Source of the DNA: Dromiciops gliroides
Taxonomy: Eukaryota; Chordata; Mammalia; Microbiotheria; Microbiotheriidae
Assembly (NCBI RefSeq): GCF_019393635.1
Contig: NC_057863.1
Coordinates: 626,451,791 to 626,515,790 of the forward strand
DNA: 64,000 nt
Direction of reading: 5' to 3'
Numbering within the stretch: the stretch's first letter is position 1; the number at the start of each line of letters is the position of its first letter. The notes beneath the pieces are model-generated. The model saw only the letters and a program-made list of their open reading frames with translations. It ran no database searches and was not told where the DNA came from. The translations under genes were made by a program, and so were the position numbers. This document shows, piece after piece, positions 11,283-53,860 of this stretch.

Positions 11283-11535
11283 CCTAGAAATCCATTATTA
11301 ATAATTATTTTCTCACACTCCAGATTGTGGTATTCTATGACACATGAGGACCACACATATCCCTTAGAAAAGGGTAACCTTCCCACTCAATGGAACATTC
11401 ATTTACACTGTGGCAGTCATTTTACATATTGTTTTTCTGGGTCAATCAATCAACAAGCACCAATAAGCACCTACTTGTGTTCCAGTCATTGTGCTCGGTC
11501 TTAGGAAGGTAAATACAAAGAATGAAATAATCCAT

Positions 11536-11539
<4 letters not shown>

Positions 11540-11575
<36 letters not shown>

Positions 11576-11620
11576 ACAGAGAGAAAGACAGAGACAGAGA
11601 GAGAGAGAGAGAGAGTGAGA
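11540..11620. repeat. (GT)n then (GA)n microsatellite
   Basis: About 18 GT units followed by an AGAGAG tract. Confidence 0.95.
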
Positions 11621-11792
11621 GAGTATATATAAAGAAAAGAAACATAAAATAGGGCTGGAAGGCATGAATTTTTAGGGTGTAAAGAAAGGCTTCATGAGGA
11701 AGGTGATGCTGTGAGCTGGGTCTTGAAGGAAAACAGGCATTCTAAAAAAGTGAAGATGAGGAAGTGTGGAATGGCCAGTAAAAAGCCATGGA

Positions 11793-11945
11793 GGGGCAGC
11801 TAGGTGATGCAATGGATAAAGCACCAGCCCTGGATTCAGGAGGACCTGAGTTCAAATCCAGCCTCAGACACTTGACACTTACTAGCTGTGTGACCCTGGA
11901 CAAGTCATTTAACCTTCATTGCCCCCCCCAAAAAAAAAAGAAAAG
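11793..11945 (+). mobile_element. Poly-A SINE
   Basis: Full head GGGGCAGCTAGGTGATGC and a tail CCCCCCCCAAAAAAAAAAG. Confidence 0.9.
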
Positions 11946-12005
11946 AAAGAAGGCAAATGAATAGAATAGTTTGATGATTTCTGAGGTGTCAATGCTAAGC
12001 TAAAC

Positions 12006-12149
12006 TTTTTTTTTTTTTTGCGAGAGTCAATGAGGGTTTGCCTAGGGCCACACAGCTAGTAAGTGTCAAGTGTCTGAGGCAGTATTTGAACTCAGGTCCT
12101 CCTGAATCCAGGGCTGGTGCTCTATTCATTACAACACCTAGCTGCCCCC
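12006..12149 (-). mobile_element. Poly-A SINE
   Basis: Poly-T at 12007-12019 and head complement CACCTAGCTGCCCC; the short flanking repeat TAAACTTT suggests the insertion site. Confidence 0.87.
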
Positions 12150-12439
12150 TCATGATAAACTTTAACAATTGGCTCTCATAAATCATATGAGCTGGCTCTA
12201 GCACACCACTGGTTAAAGCTATTTGGGTTTTTTGGAGCCATATTTTCTTCAAGGCAGTTGGGAGCCACTGATATTTTTTGAGCAGAGGAGGGATATGCTC
12301 AGACCATTCTGCTTTAGGAAGATTATTTTGCCATCTGTGAAAAAAAATTGGATTGGAGTAGGAAAGTAGAAGCAGGGAGACATGTAAAGAAGTGATAGCA
12401 ATAATCTAAGGGATAGGGGCCAGACCTAGAGTTGTTGTT

Positions 12440-13480
12440 TGTCCTTCATTTTCTTTTTTGTTTGTTTAGTATTTTATTTTCCCCGAATTACATGTAAAAT
12501 GATTTTGCATCTATTTTTAAAACTTCGAGTTCCAAATTCTCTCCCTTCCTCCCTCCTCCCCCCTTGAGAAGGCAAAAAATTCAGTATAGGTTATACATAT
12601 ATAATAATGTAAAACATTTCCATATTAGTCATGTTGTGAATGAAAGCAGGTAAAAAAACCCTCCAGAAAAATAAAGTTTAAAAAATATGCTTTAAGAGGC
12701 AGCTAGGTGGTTCAGTGGATAGAGCACCGGCCCTGGATTCAAGTGGACCTGAGTTCAAATACAGCCTCAGACACTTAACACTTACTAGCTGTGTGACCCT
12801 GGGCAAGTCACTTAACCCCAATTGCCTCATCAAAAACAAACCAAAAAAAAATATGCTTTGATCTGTATTTAGACACCATCAGTTCTTTCTCTGGGGATGG
12901 ATAGAATTTTTCACCATAAGTCCTTCAGAGTTCTCTTGGATCATTGTATTGCTGAAAATAGCTATGCATTCATAGCTGATCATTTTACAATATTGTTGTT
13001 ACTTTGTACACAGTACATTTCACTTTGCATCAGCTCATGTAAGTCTTTTCAGGTTTTTCTGAAAGCATCTTGTTCATCATTTCTTATAACAATAGTATTC
13101 CATCATAATCACATACCACAATTTGTTCAGCCATTCCCCCAATTGACAGGCATCCCTTCAATTTCCAATTCTTTGCCACCAGAAAAAGAGCTGCTATGAA
13201 GAGTTTTTGTTTTTTATCTCTGTTTTTGGTAGTGGTATTGCTAAGTCAAAGAGTATGCATGGTTCTATAGCCCTTTGAGATAGTTCAAATTGCTCTATGG
13301 AATGGTTGAATCAGTTTACAACTGCACCAACAGTGCATTAATGTCTCATTTCCCCCATATCCATTCTAATATTTGTCATGTTTCTTTTCTGTTCTATTAG
13401 CTAATCTAATAGGTGTAAGGTAGTACCTCAGAACTATTTTAGTTTGCATCTCTCCAATCAATAGAGCATTTTTTTCATCT
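12440..13480 (-). mobile_element. L1 3' end, reverse, with nested SINE
   Basis: L1 3' UTR (TTACATGTAAAATGATTTTGC, TTGAGAAGGCAAAAAATTC) and the end of ORF2 (ATTCCATCATAATCACATACC, CCAATTGACAGGCATCCC) read on the minus strand. Interrupted by the SINE at 12694-12844. Confidence 0.8.
12694..12844 (+). mobile_element. Poly-A SINE inserted in L1
   Basis: Flanked by AAAAAATATGCTTT on both sides (12680-12693 and about 12846-12859). Confidence 0.9.
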
Positions 13481-13492
13481 ACCATATTAGCT

Positions 13493-13665
13493 CTATCCCC
13501 GTCATCCTTTGTTTTCAAAGAGTACCAATGACATCACAGGGTGATGTCTTGACTCATGAGTGAATTGGATTTAAGTGAGGCAGAGTTCCACAAAATTGTC
13601 AGCCTCAGTCTCTCTTCCAGAATCATCAAAATCCAATATCAAGACAAAAGTCAAGACAACTGGTG
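13493..13665 (+). mobile_element. Unnamed dispersed SINE-like repeat
   Basis: Shares ATTGGATTTAAGTGAGG, CCAATATCAAGA and AACTGGTGATG with copies at 14875-15085, 22200-22440 (reverse) and 30655-30850. I do not know its library name. Confidence 0.55.
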
Positions 13666-13850
13666 ATGTCCGTCAATTAGGGAATGGCTAAACAAATTGA
13701 GATGCGTTAATGGAATGAAATGTTATTGTCCTGTAAGAAATGACAAATATAAGGAATTCAGAGAAAAATGGGAAGACTTATGTGAAGTAATGCAGAGCAA
13801 AAAAATGTAAAATTGAGAAAATGATATATGTAGTGATTATAATAATGTAA
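13666..13850 (+). mobile_element. L1 3' ORF2 fragment, diverged
   Basis: GTCAATTAGGGAATGGCTAA, then CCTGTAAGAAATGACAAATA and TTCAGAGAAAAATGGGAAGA match the ORF2 end of the other L1 copies at lower identity. Confidence 0.6.
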
Positions 13851-14097
13851 ATTATAATACTCAAAGCAGTTGAAAGCTGATGAATTATAGCAAACAATCT
13901 TGGTCTTAGAAAACAGAAAATGAAACTTCTCTCAGGAGAGGGGTAGGGGACTATGAATGTGGAATGTAGTATATGCCATGAGCCATAGTTACTGAGTTGG
14001 TTTCCTGTTCTTTTTATTTGTTAAAAGAAGGACTCAGAGTCAGAGCACTTAGGGGAAATTACATTAAAATAAAAACATAAGGCAACAATAATATTCT

Positions 14098-14440
14098 TTT
14101 TGTTTTTTTTTTTGGTGAGGCATTGGGGGTTAAGTGACTTGCCCAGGGTCACACAGCTAGTAAATGTTTGTTTTGTTTGGTTTTTGGTGTTTGTTTGTTT
14201 TTTTTTAGTGAGGCAATTGGGGTTAAGTGACTTGCCCAGGGTCACACAGGTAGTAAGTGTTAAGTGTCTGAGGCTGGATTTGAACTCAGGTCCTCCTGAA
14301 TCCAGGGCCAGTGCTCTATCCACTGCGCCACCTAGCTGCCCCTCACAGCTAGTAAATGTTAAGTGTCTGAGGTCAGATTTGAACTCAAGTCCTTCTGACT
14401 TCAGGGCTAGTGCTCTATCCACTGTACCACCTAGCTGCCT
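14098..14440 (-). mobile_element. Poly-A SINE with a second SINE inside it
   Basis: The outer copy is split (14098-14168 and 14343-14440). The break lies in its GGTCACACAGCTAG region, and CACAGCTAGTAAATGTT is repeated on both sides of the inner copy. Confidence 0.88.
14169..14342 (-). mobile_element. Inner poly-A SINE of the nested pair
   Basis: Complete copy inserted into an older copy of its own family, in the same orientation; the target duplication comes from the host SINE itself. Confidence 0.9.
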
Positions 14441-14664
14441 CTACATTCTTTAAAAAAGAAAGAAAGAAATTCCCCCTGTCCCTCAAGACTGAGGTCAAAT
14501 GCCATCTTTTCCATGAAGTTTGCCCTGTTCTTCCTAATCAGGATTGTTCTCTCCCTCCCAGCTCTAAATCTATGATCTTATTTTGGCACACACACACATC
14601 CCATTAATCTGAATTCATGAGGTCTCATAGAATGCACAGAAAAGATGAATTATCCCATCTATCT

Positions 14665-14835
14665 TTTTTTGTTTGTTTGTTTTGGTTTGTTTTTTTTTTT
14701 AGTGAGGCAATTGGGGTTAAGTGACTTGCCCAGGGTCACAAACCTGGGTGTTAAGTGTCTGAGGTCGGATTTGAACTCAGGTACTCCTGACTCCAGGGCC
14801 GGTGCTCTATCCACTGCGCCACCTAGCTGCCCGCC
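14665..14835 (-). mobile_element. Poly-A SINE
   Basis: Target-site duplication CCCATCTATCTT (14653-14664 and 14836-14847). Confidence 0.92.
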
Positions 14836-14874
14836 CCCATCTATCTTAAAATCCCCTGCCTGAAGTCTTCTCAG

Positions 14875-15085
14875 ACTCTTCTCAAAGAGGACTATGACAT
14901 GAGGAGGTGATACCATGACTTACAGTAAATTGGATTTAAGTGAGGAAGGGCTGTGCAAAATCATCAGCCTCGTTTTTTCCTCCAGAGCCATCTGGGTCCA
15001 ATATCAAGATATATATCAGGACAACTGGAGATGGCCCCAGATGCAGTAGGAGACCTTGGCCTTTTTAAGTTAAGGTTTTCCACAG
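14875..15085 (+). mobile_element. Unnamed dispersed SINE-like repeat
   Basis: Contains ATTGGATTTAAGTGAGG, CCAGAGCCATCTGGGTCC, ACAACTGGAGATGGCCCC and GAGACCTTGGCC; same family as 13493 and 30655. Confidence 0.6.
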
Positions 15086-15107
15086 ATTTCAGTAATAAAT
15101 AAATAAA

Positions 15108-15290
15108 TGGAGAAAGAAAGTGAGAAAGGAGAGAAAGTGAAAGGAGAGAGAGACACACAGAGAGACAGAGAGAGGGAGAGAAAGAGAGAGACAGAGAAAG
15201 ACAGAGAGACAGGGACAGAGAGAGAGAAAGAGGGAGAGACAGAGACAGAGATAGAGACAGAGACAGAGATAGAGACAGAGACAGAGAGAT
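15108..15290. repeat. (AGAGAC)n-type purine-rich tract
   Basis: About 180 bp of AGAGACAGAGA units with GAAAG variation. Frames through it give spurious Arg/Glu-rich or Leu/Ser-rich peptides. Confidence 0.92.
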
Positions 15291-15503
15291 CTAGGAGGGA
15301 CCAAAACAGAAGCAGTTGCTATTTGCACCTGGGACCTATTGTTGACCAATCTATGAGAGTCAGAGTGATCTGGAGTTAAGGCTGCTCCTTATAAAGATTG
15401 AGGCCATGAACTTAAAAAGATTGAGGTTTAAGCAATCCAAACTTCTCTTCCTTTGGGCAGAGCACCCGCAGGTAAGGGTATGATTCCCTATCAGACTGTT
15501 CTG

Positions 15504-15522
15504 GGGCACTCCAGGAGTGCCC
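15504..15522. promoter_or_regulatory. Perfect palindrome upstream of SLC2A7 start
   Basis: GGGCACTCC, a central A, then GGAGTGCCC: nine-base arms about 340 bp before the start codon. Two GATA-type sites (TTGATAAAG near 15638 and CTTATC near 15656) lie just downstream. GATA factors drive many intestinal genes, but function here is inference. Confidence 0.3.
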
Positions 15523-15860
15523 TGACCATTGTTCTTGTGCAGGGTGCAATGATGGGTAAACCATGGCAGCTCATGGGCTGTCTTGGTTTCAGCCAGGGCA
15601 GCCCAAGGGCAGAATTCATACTGTGTAATTTATATTGATAAAGCATCAAGTGCATCTTATCAACAGCCCCAAGGGCAAGGAAAGAATGCTCTTGGGAGAA
15701 GCCAGCAGGGTCCATAGGACAGGTGGACTATGTTACCCAGAGTCATAAAGCTGCCACTGGTTCTATAGTGCTTGAAGCAGTGAGAGGCAGGGCATATTCC
15801 CTACGTGCTCAGCTGGGGGCCAAGGGGACACCTGGTGGGGGCACTGCTGCCAGAGGAAAC

Positions 15861-49208
<33,348 letters not shown>

Positions 49209-49269
49209 TGCCTGAACACTGAGCATTTATATATGGTATCTACTCCAGGCCTGTGCAAAGTACTTTTTT

Positions 49270-49416
49270 TTTTTCCCTTTGGTGAGGCAGTTGGGGTTAA
49301 GTGACTTGCCCAGGGTCACACAGCTAGTAAGTGTCAAGTGTCTGAGGCCGAATTTGAACTCAGGTCCTCCTGAATCCAGGGCTGGTGCTCTATCCACTGC
49401 GCCACCTAGCTGCCCC
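49270..49416 (-). mobile_element. Poly-A SINE in the probable SLC2A7 3' UTR
   Basis: Starts 62 bp after the stop codon. Duplication of the GCAAARTACTTTTT type at both sides (about 49255 and 49417). Confidence 0.9.
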
Positions 49417-49640
49417 GCAAAATACTTTTTACAAATATTAGCTCATTTGATCCTCACCACTGCCCTGTTAGGTAAGCTCCTATTGTCCCCATTTTTCACT
49501 TGAGGAAACTGAGGCAGAGATGAAGTGACTTGCTCAGAGTTACACAGCTAGTAAATGTCTGAAGTTTATTTGAACTCAGGTTCTTATTTAGACTCTAGGC
49601 CCAGTGTTATATCTGCTGCACCACCAGGAAGCTTTTTCTT
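49417..49640 (-). mobile_element. MIR-like SINE
   Basis: TTTACAAATATTAGCTCATTTG, CACTTGAGGAAACTGAGGC, head complement at CTGCACCACCAGGAAGC. Confidence 0.7.
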
Positions 49641-49844
49641 GGTAATAATCTTGCCTTCTGAACCTCACTCTTTAAAGCACTTATCACGTGATATTGTATA
49701 TTATGGTCAATTCTGTGTATTAACCCCTTACTAGACAGTAAGTTCCATGTCAGCAGGGCCCATGTCTTATATGACTTATGTCTTATAACTCAGCACCTGG
49801 CTCCCCTCTCTGTACAGAGGTGGTGTTAAGCATTTGAATGAATG

Positions 49845-49850
49845 AATAAA
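49845..49850 (+). terminator. SLC2A7: Candidate polyadenylation signal for SLC2A7
   Basis: AATAAA, the first canonical hexamer downstream of the stop (637 bp away). It sits in an old L2-like 3' end, so it may be only that repeat's own signal. Confidence 0.4.
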
Positions 49851-50351
49851 TGTCAAAAGTTTTTACCGAGTTAACTGAGAGACAGCCAATTTCCTTTGCC
49901 TCGCCAATTCTCAAGATTAACTGTCAGGCAGATTAAATGACCCGGAGCTGGGTGAGCATCTGAACCATCCTTTATACATCTGTCTGTTTAGAACGATTTC
50001 TTGGAACTTATAGTAAGTAGCAAGTGCTTACCCAAATCCAGGAGAGGTGGATTCACTAAAGTATAAAGACTGAGCTAAATTAATATCAATAATTCATTGT
50101 CTAACTGATGTGCTTTTTTAAGTAAAAAAGTTAAAGTTTCATCTTTGACTTGAAGATTTAATATTAGAATAGTACAGTTGGTTCTATGCTTGTCTTGGTT
50201 TATTGACTCTCATTTAGGTTTCTGATTGCAAAAGTAATGAGCAGACTCACTTTTGAATCTCAAAACATTTGTATTTATAAATATATGTAATATTTATATG
50301 TGTATCTACAGCTTTACATATTTATGTGTATATGTACACATATATAAATAT
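49851..50351. other. Intergenic sequence, nothing recognised
   Basis: AT-rich with a TATATGTATATG-like stretch at 50270-50350. No exon or known repeat seen. Confidence 0.6.
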
Positions 50352-50603
50352 CTAGTTGTTCAGTCATTTCAGTTGTGGCCAATTCTTCATGACCCCATTT
50401 GGGGATTTTCTTAGCAAAGATACTGGAGTGGTTTTGTCATCTCCTTCTCCAGCTTATTTTACAGATGAGGAAATGGAGGCAAACAGGGTGAAGTGACTTG
50501 CCCAGAGTTACACAGCTAGTGTCTGACGTCAGATTTGAACTCAGGAAGATGAGTCGTTGTGACTACAGGCCCAGCACTTTGTCTACTGTGCCACCTAGCT
50601 GCA
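50352..50603 (-). mobile_element. MAR1-type SINE
   Basis: Reverse copy starting TAGTTGTTCAGTCATTTCAG, CCATTTGGGGATTTTCTTAG, ending GCCACCTAGCTGC. Confidence 0.85.
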
Positions 50604-50639
50604 GACAGATGGTCGGAAGGAGAGGGGAGGAAGAGGGAG

Positions 50640-50648
50640 AGAGAAAGG

Positions 50649-50716
<68 letters not shown>
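50640..50716. repeat. (GA)n microsatellite
   Basis: About 30 uninterrupted GA units. Confidence 0.95.
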
Positions 50717-50718
<2 letters not shown>

Positions 50719-51267
50719 ATCTGGGATAGTCCTTGGTTGAGATCTATGTTGGAAATTCCTAATGTGAAAACTCCTTCCATGGATACAGAATGATAACTCA
50801 CTTATAATCTTAGAAAGTTGTCTAAAGCCAGAGTGACGTGCCTGAGGTCACTAAACCTATAATACATGTCAGAGATAAGATTTGAACCCAGGTCTTCATG
50901 ATTCAAAGGATGTTTCTCTATCCAGTATACCACTCTCCCTCTCATATGTATAAATCTCATTTACTGACATTTCTCATATGGGGTCAGAAAGCTAATAACA
51001 CAACCAGGACACTGCTCACATCACCAGCATATTCTCACATCTGGGGCCAATGGTTTCTTCACAGCCTGCCAGGACTCCAGCTTGCTTTGTGGTTTTTCCC
51101 TTTTGTTCTGTTTCCTCTTTCACAATATGACTAATGTATAAATATGTTTAATGTTCTTGCACATGTATAACCTATATCAGATTGCTTCCTGTCTTGGAGA
51201 AGGGGAAAGGCACAGAGGAAGGGAGAAAAATTTGGAACTCAAAATCTTATTAAAAAATAAATGTTTA

Positions 51268-51441
51268 GGGGCGGCTAGGTGGCGCAGTGGATAAAGCACC
51301 AGCCCTGGATTCAGGAGGACCTGAGTTCAAATCCAGCCTCAGACACTTAATACTTACTAGCTGTGTGACCCTGGGCAAGTCACTTAACCCCATTGCTCCA
51401 TAAAAATAAATTAATTAATTAAAAATAAATAAATAAATAAA
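51268..51441 (+). mobile_element. Poly-A SINE in L1 tail
   Basis: Head GGGGCGGCTAGGTGG; tail AATTAATTAAAAATAAATAA. Confidence 0.9.
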
Positions 51442-51451
51442 TAAATGTTAT

Positions 51452-51606
51452 GGGGCGGCTAGGTGGTGCAGTGGATAAAGCACCGGCCCTGGATTCAGGA
51501 GGACCTGAGTTAAAATCCGTCCTCAGACACTTGACACTTACTAGCTGTGTGACCCTGGGCAAGTCACTTAACCCCCATTGCCCCGCAAAAAAATAAAAAA
51601 TAAAAT
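51452..51606 (+). mobile_element. Poly-A SINE in L1 tail
   Basis: Second copy 10 bp after the first tail; head GGGGCGGCTAGGTGG. Confidence 0.9.
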
Positions 51607-51829
51607 TAATGTTGAAAACTATCTTTACATGTAATTGGAAAAAATTAAATTCTATTTAAAAAATTAAATTCTATTCTACTTAACTTTTTTATCTCCTTTA
51701 CTTTTTGGAGGGGGGTTGTTAGATTTATCTAGTTCTGAGGGAGAAAAGTTGAAGTCCCCTACTAATGTTATTTTAATGCCTAGTTCCTGCTGTAACTCAT
51801 CTAACTTTTCCTTTAAGAATGTGGATGCT

Positions 51830-51987
51830 GGGGCAGCTAGATGGCGCAGTGGATAGAGCACCGGCCCTGGATTCAGGAGTACCTGAGTTCAGTCCAGCCT
51901 CAGACACTTAACACTTACTAGTTGTGTGACCCTGGGCAAGTCACTTAACCCCAATTGCCCCGCAAAAAAATAAATAAATAAAAAATA
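51830..51987 (+). mobile_element. Poly-A SINE in L1
   Basis: Exact target-site duplication AATGTGGATGCT (51818-51829 and 51988-51999). Confidence 0.93.
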
Positions 51988-52045
51988 ATGTGGATGCTAT
52001 ACTATTTAGTGTATTACTACCTTTTAGCAAAATGTAGTTTTCCTG

Positions 52046-52940
52046 TGGAGATTAGAATTTGGAATTTAGAAATCAGGTAATTTAACTGAGGGGATTAGAA
52101 CACCAAGTGGTAGTAGAAATTGAGTGAACTACACTGATGACTCCATCTTGTGACTCAGTTCTGGAGCTAGCTCAGTTCCCTTTCTATTCAATTAAGGATC
52201 TAATCCAATTTCTGTCTTGTGAGAAAACTTTATTCAGAAGTTGAAATTGTGAGAGGATTTGGAATTGTTTGAACCTAGCTCTGTGTAGCTACAGAGCTAG
52301 GCCACCTCCACCTATTGCTTAGACACCCTTAACTAAGGACCTACAATCTGAAGATTGATGCAGGGAGTTTTCTCACAATTACACATCTTAAGCAGCCCAA
52401 ATGTCTTCTCTGTAAACTAGCCCTATACTGATCAATCAGTTTTTCTGATCTCAAGAAATTGTACCTGTTCACTCTCCCTCTCCCAACTTGGAAAGTCCCT
52501 AATCCTTCCTCCAGTAAAAAATAAGATTACCTAATTTTGTATCCTGGTTAATTATTTTCTTTTAATTAATTGGTCTTATTTAATTAATTGTTTTTAATGT
52601 ATAAAAATCTGTCTCAGGGGCAGCTAGGTGGCACAGTGGATAGAGTCAGGAGTACTTGAGTTCAAATCCAGCCTCAGACACTTGACACTTACTAACTGTG
52701 TGACCCTGGGCAAGTCACTTAACCCCAATTGCCTCACAAAAAAAAAAGAAAAAAAGAAAGAAAGAAAAAAGAAGAAATCTTCTAAAAATCTGTCTCTCCC
52801 TGTATTCAGGGTTTAGCGCCAAAACTAAGGAAGGCTAACAGTCCCAATTTGTCGGGCAATTGGCATGTATTGCTTAATAAATCAATATGCTCAAAAGCTC
52901 AAACCCTTCCCCCCCCCCATTTCTTCTTTCACCTGCCACA
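52046..52940 (+). mobile_element. Solo LTR in L1, with a SINE inside
   Basis: Ends TGGAGATTAG ... CCTGCCACA and a 4-bp target duplication CCTG (52042-52045 and 52941-52944), fitting a gammaretrovirus-like (ERV1) element. About 730 bp without the SINE. TATA-like GTATAAAAATC (52600) and AATAAA (about 52876) give plus-strand sense. No internal region remains. Confidence 0.82.
52617..52782 (+). mobile_element. Poly-A SINE inserted just after the LTR TATA box
   Basis: Target-site duplication TAAAAATCTGTCTC (52602-52615 and 52783-52796). Internal deletion of the head-middle segment. Confidence 0.93.
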
Positions 52941-53189
52941 CCTGTTTATCTATTTTAATTAGATCTACTTTTGCCTGTACTGCACCCTACTGTAGGTCCA
53001 ACCACCACCCCAGTGAGACAGAATTTTCCTGATGACCTCCTTAGTTGTCTTGGGCTGGAAAATCATTTCACCCTGACCTTTTGTTGGTTCTGCTACTCTA
53101 GAATTTAATTTGAGGCATTATTTTAAAGTTATTTGGAGGGATAATTTGAGAGAGCTCAGGCAAATCTCTGCCCCCTCACTTTTTTTTTT

Positions 53190-53357
53190 AATTTCTTTTT
53201 TTGTTTGTTTGTTTTTGTTTTTAGTGAGGCAATTGGGGTTAAGTGACTTGCCCAGGGCCACACAGCTAGTAAGTGTTAAGTGTCTGAGGCCAGATTTGAA
53301 CTCAGGTTCTCCTGACTCCAGGGCCGGTGCTCTATCCACTGTGCCACCTAGCTGCCC
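53190..53357 (-). mobile_element. Poly-A SINE
   Basis: Complete reverse copy; tail (TTTG)n. Confidence 0.9.
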
Positions 53358-53369
53358 CCCCCCCTTTTT

Positions 53370-53860
53370 TTTTAAATTAAGATTTTTTGTTTTTACTTCA
53401 CTTTAGTTTCTGGATATATCCCTCTCCATCCTTTACCTAATGAGCCATCTCTTATAACAAAGGATAAAGAGGGAAAAAAGAGATTGGGCAAAACCAATCA
53501 ACAGTTTATGCAACACTCTACAACTGTAATTCCCAGCCTCTACAAAGAAAAGAGGGAGATGTGTTTACTCAACTCTTCTAGAACCAAGCTTCTTTCTTGG
53601 TCATTATCATTATACAACATTCTATCTGTTTACATTGGTGTAGTCATCGCACATATTGTTTTTCTGGTTCTACTGACTTTCATTCTACATTCATTCATAT
53701 AAGTTTTTTCAGGTTTCTCTAAATTCTTCATATTCATCATTTCATCCATACAACAATATCCATTATGCCCTTGTACCACAATTTGTTTAGTCATTCCCCA
53801 ATCAATTGCTATTTTATTTTCTATAGTGTTTCTATTTTCTATTATCTGGACCACTCCCTT
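53370..53860 (-). mobile_element. Diverged L1 3' end, reverse
   Basis: TTTCTGGTTCTACTGACTTTC, TTTTTTCAGGTTTCTCTAAAT, CCACAATTTGTTTAGTCATTCC match the ORF2 end antisense at low identity. Confidence 0.65.

Larger units (their letters stand above)
1..15860. other. Intergenic region upstream of SLC2A7, repeat-filled
   Basis: I see no host coding exon here. The stretch is made of SINEs (poly-A type, MAR1 and MIR-like), L2 remains, three L1 blocks, two clear or probable LTRs, a hAT-like MITE and microsatellites, the main ones listed separately. In human the gene next to SLC2A7 on this side is SLC2A5; none of its conserved exons (for example the PESPR or PETKG exons) is visible, so it must lie further left or be absent. 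About 10620-11110 may be another LTR (no clear ends). 7600-7960, 13860-14000 and 16430-17570 hold no feature I can name. Confidence 0.7.
51090..51665 (+). mobile_element. L1 3' end with two SINEs
   Basis: L1 3' UTR (CAATATGACTAATGTATAAAT, AACCTATATCAGATTGCTTCC, ATCTTTACATGTAATTGG) interrupted by SINEs at 51268 and 51452. Confidence 0.75.
51666..53110 (-). mobile_element. Reverse L1 ORF2 5' part, split by SINE and LTR
   Basis: Antisense L1 (GTTAGATTTATCTAGTTCTG, GATGCTATACTATTTAGTG, CTTTTAGCAAAATGTAGTTT) continues after the LTR with TGTTTATCTATTTTAATTAG. Internal insertions: SINE 51830-51987 and LTR 52046-52940. Confidence 0.72.

Noticed and set aside
52046-52940. Looking for a full provirus around the solo LTRs
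   Set aside because: Each LTR is bounded by its own target duplication, or by host repeat sequence that resumes directly, so no internal region is present.
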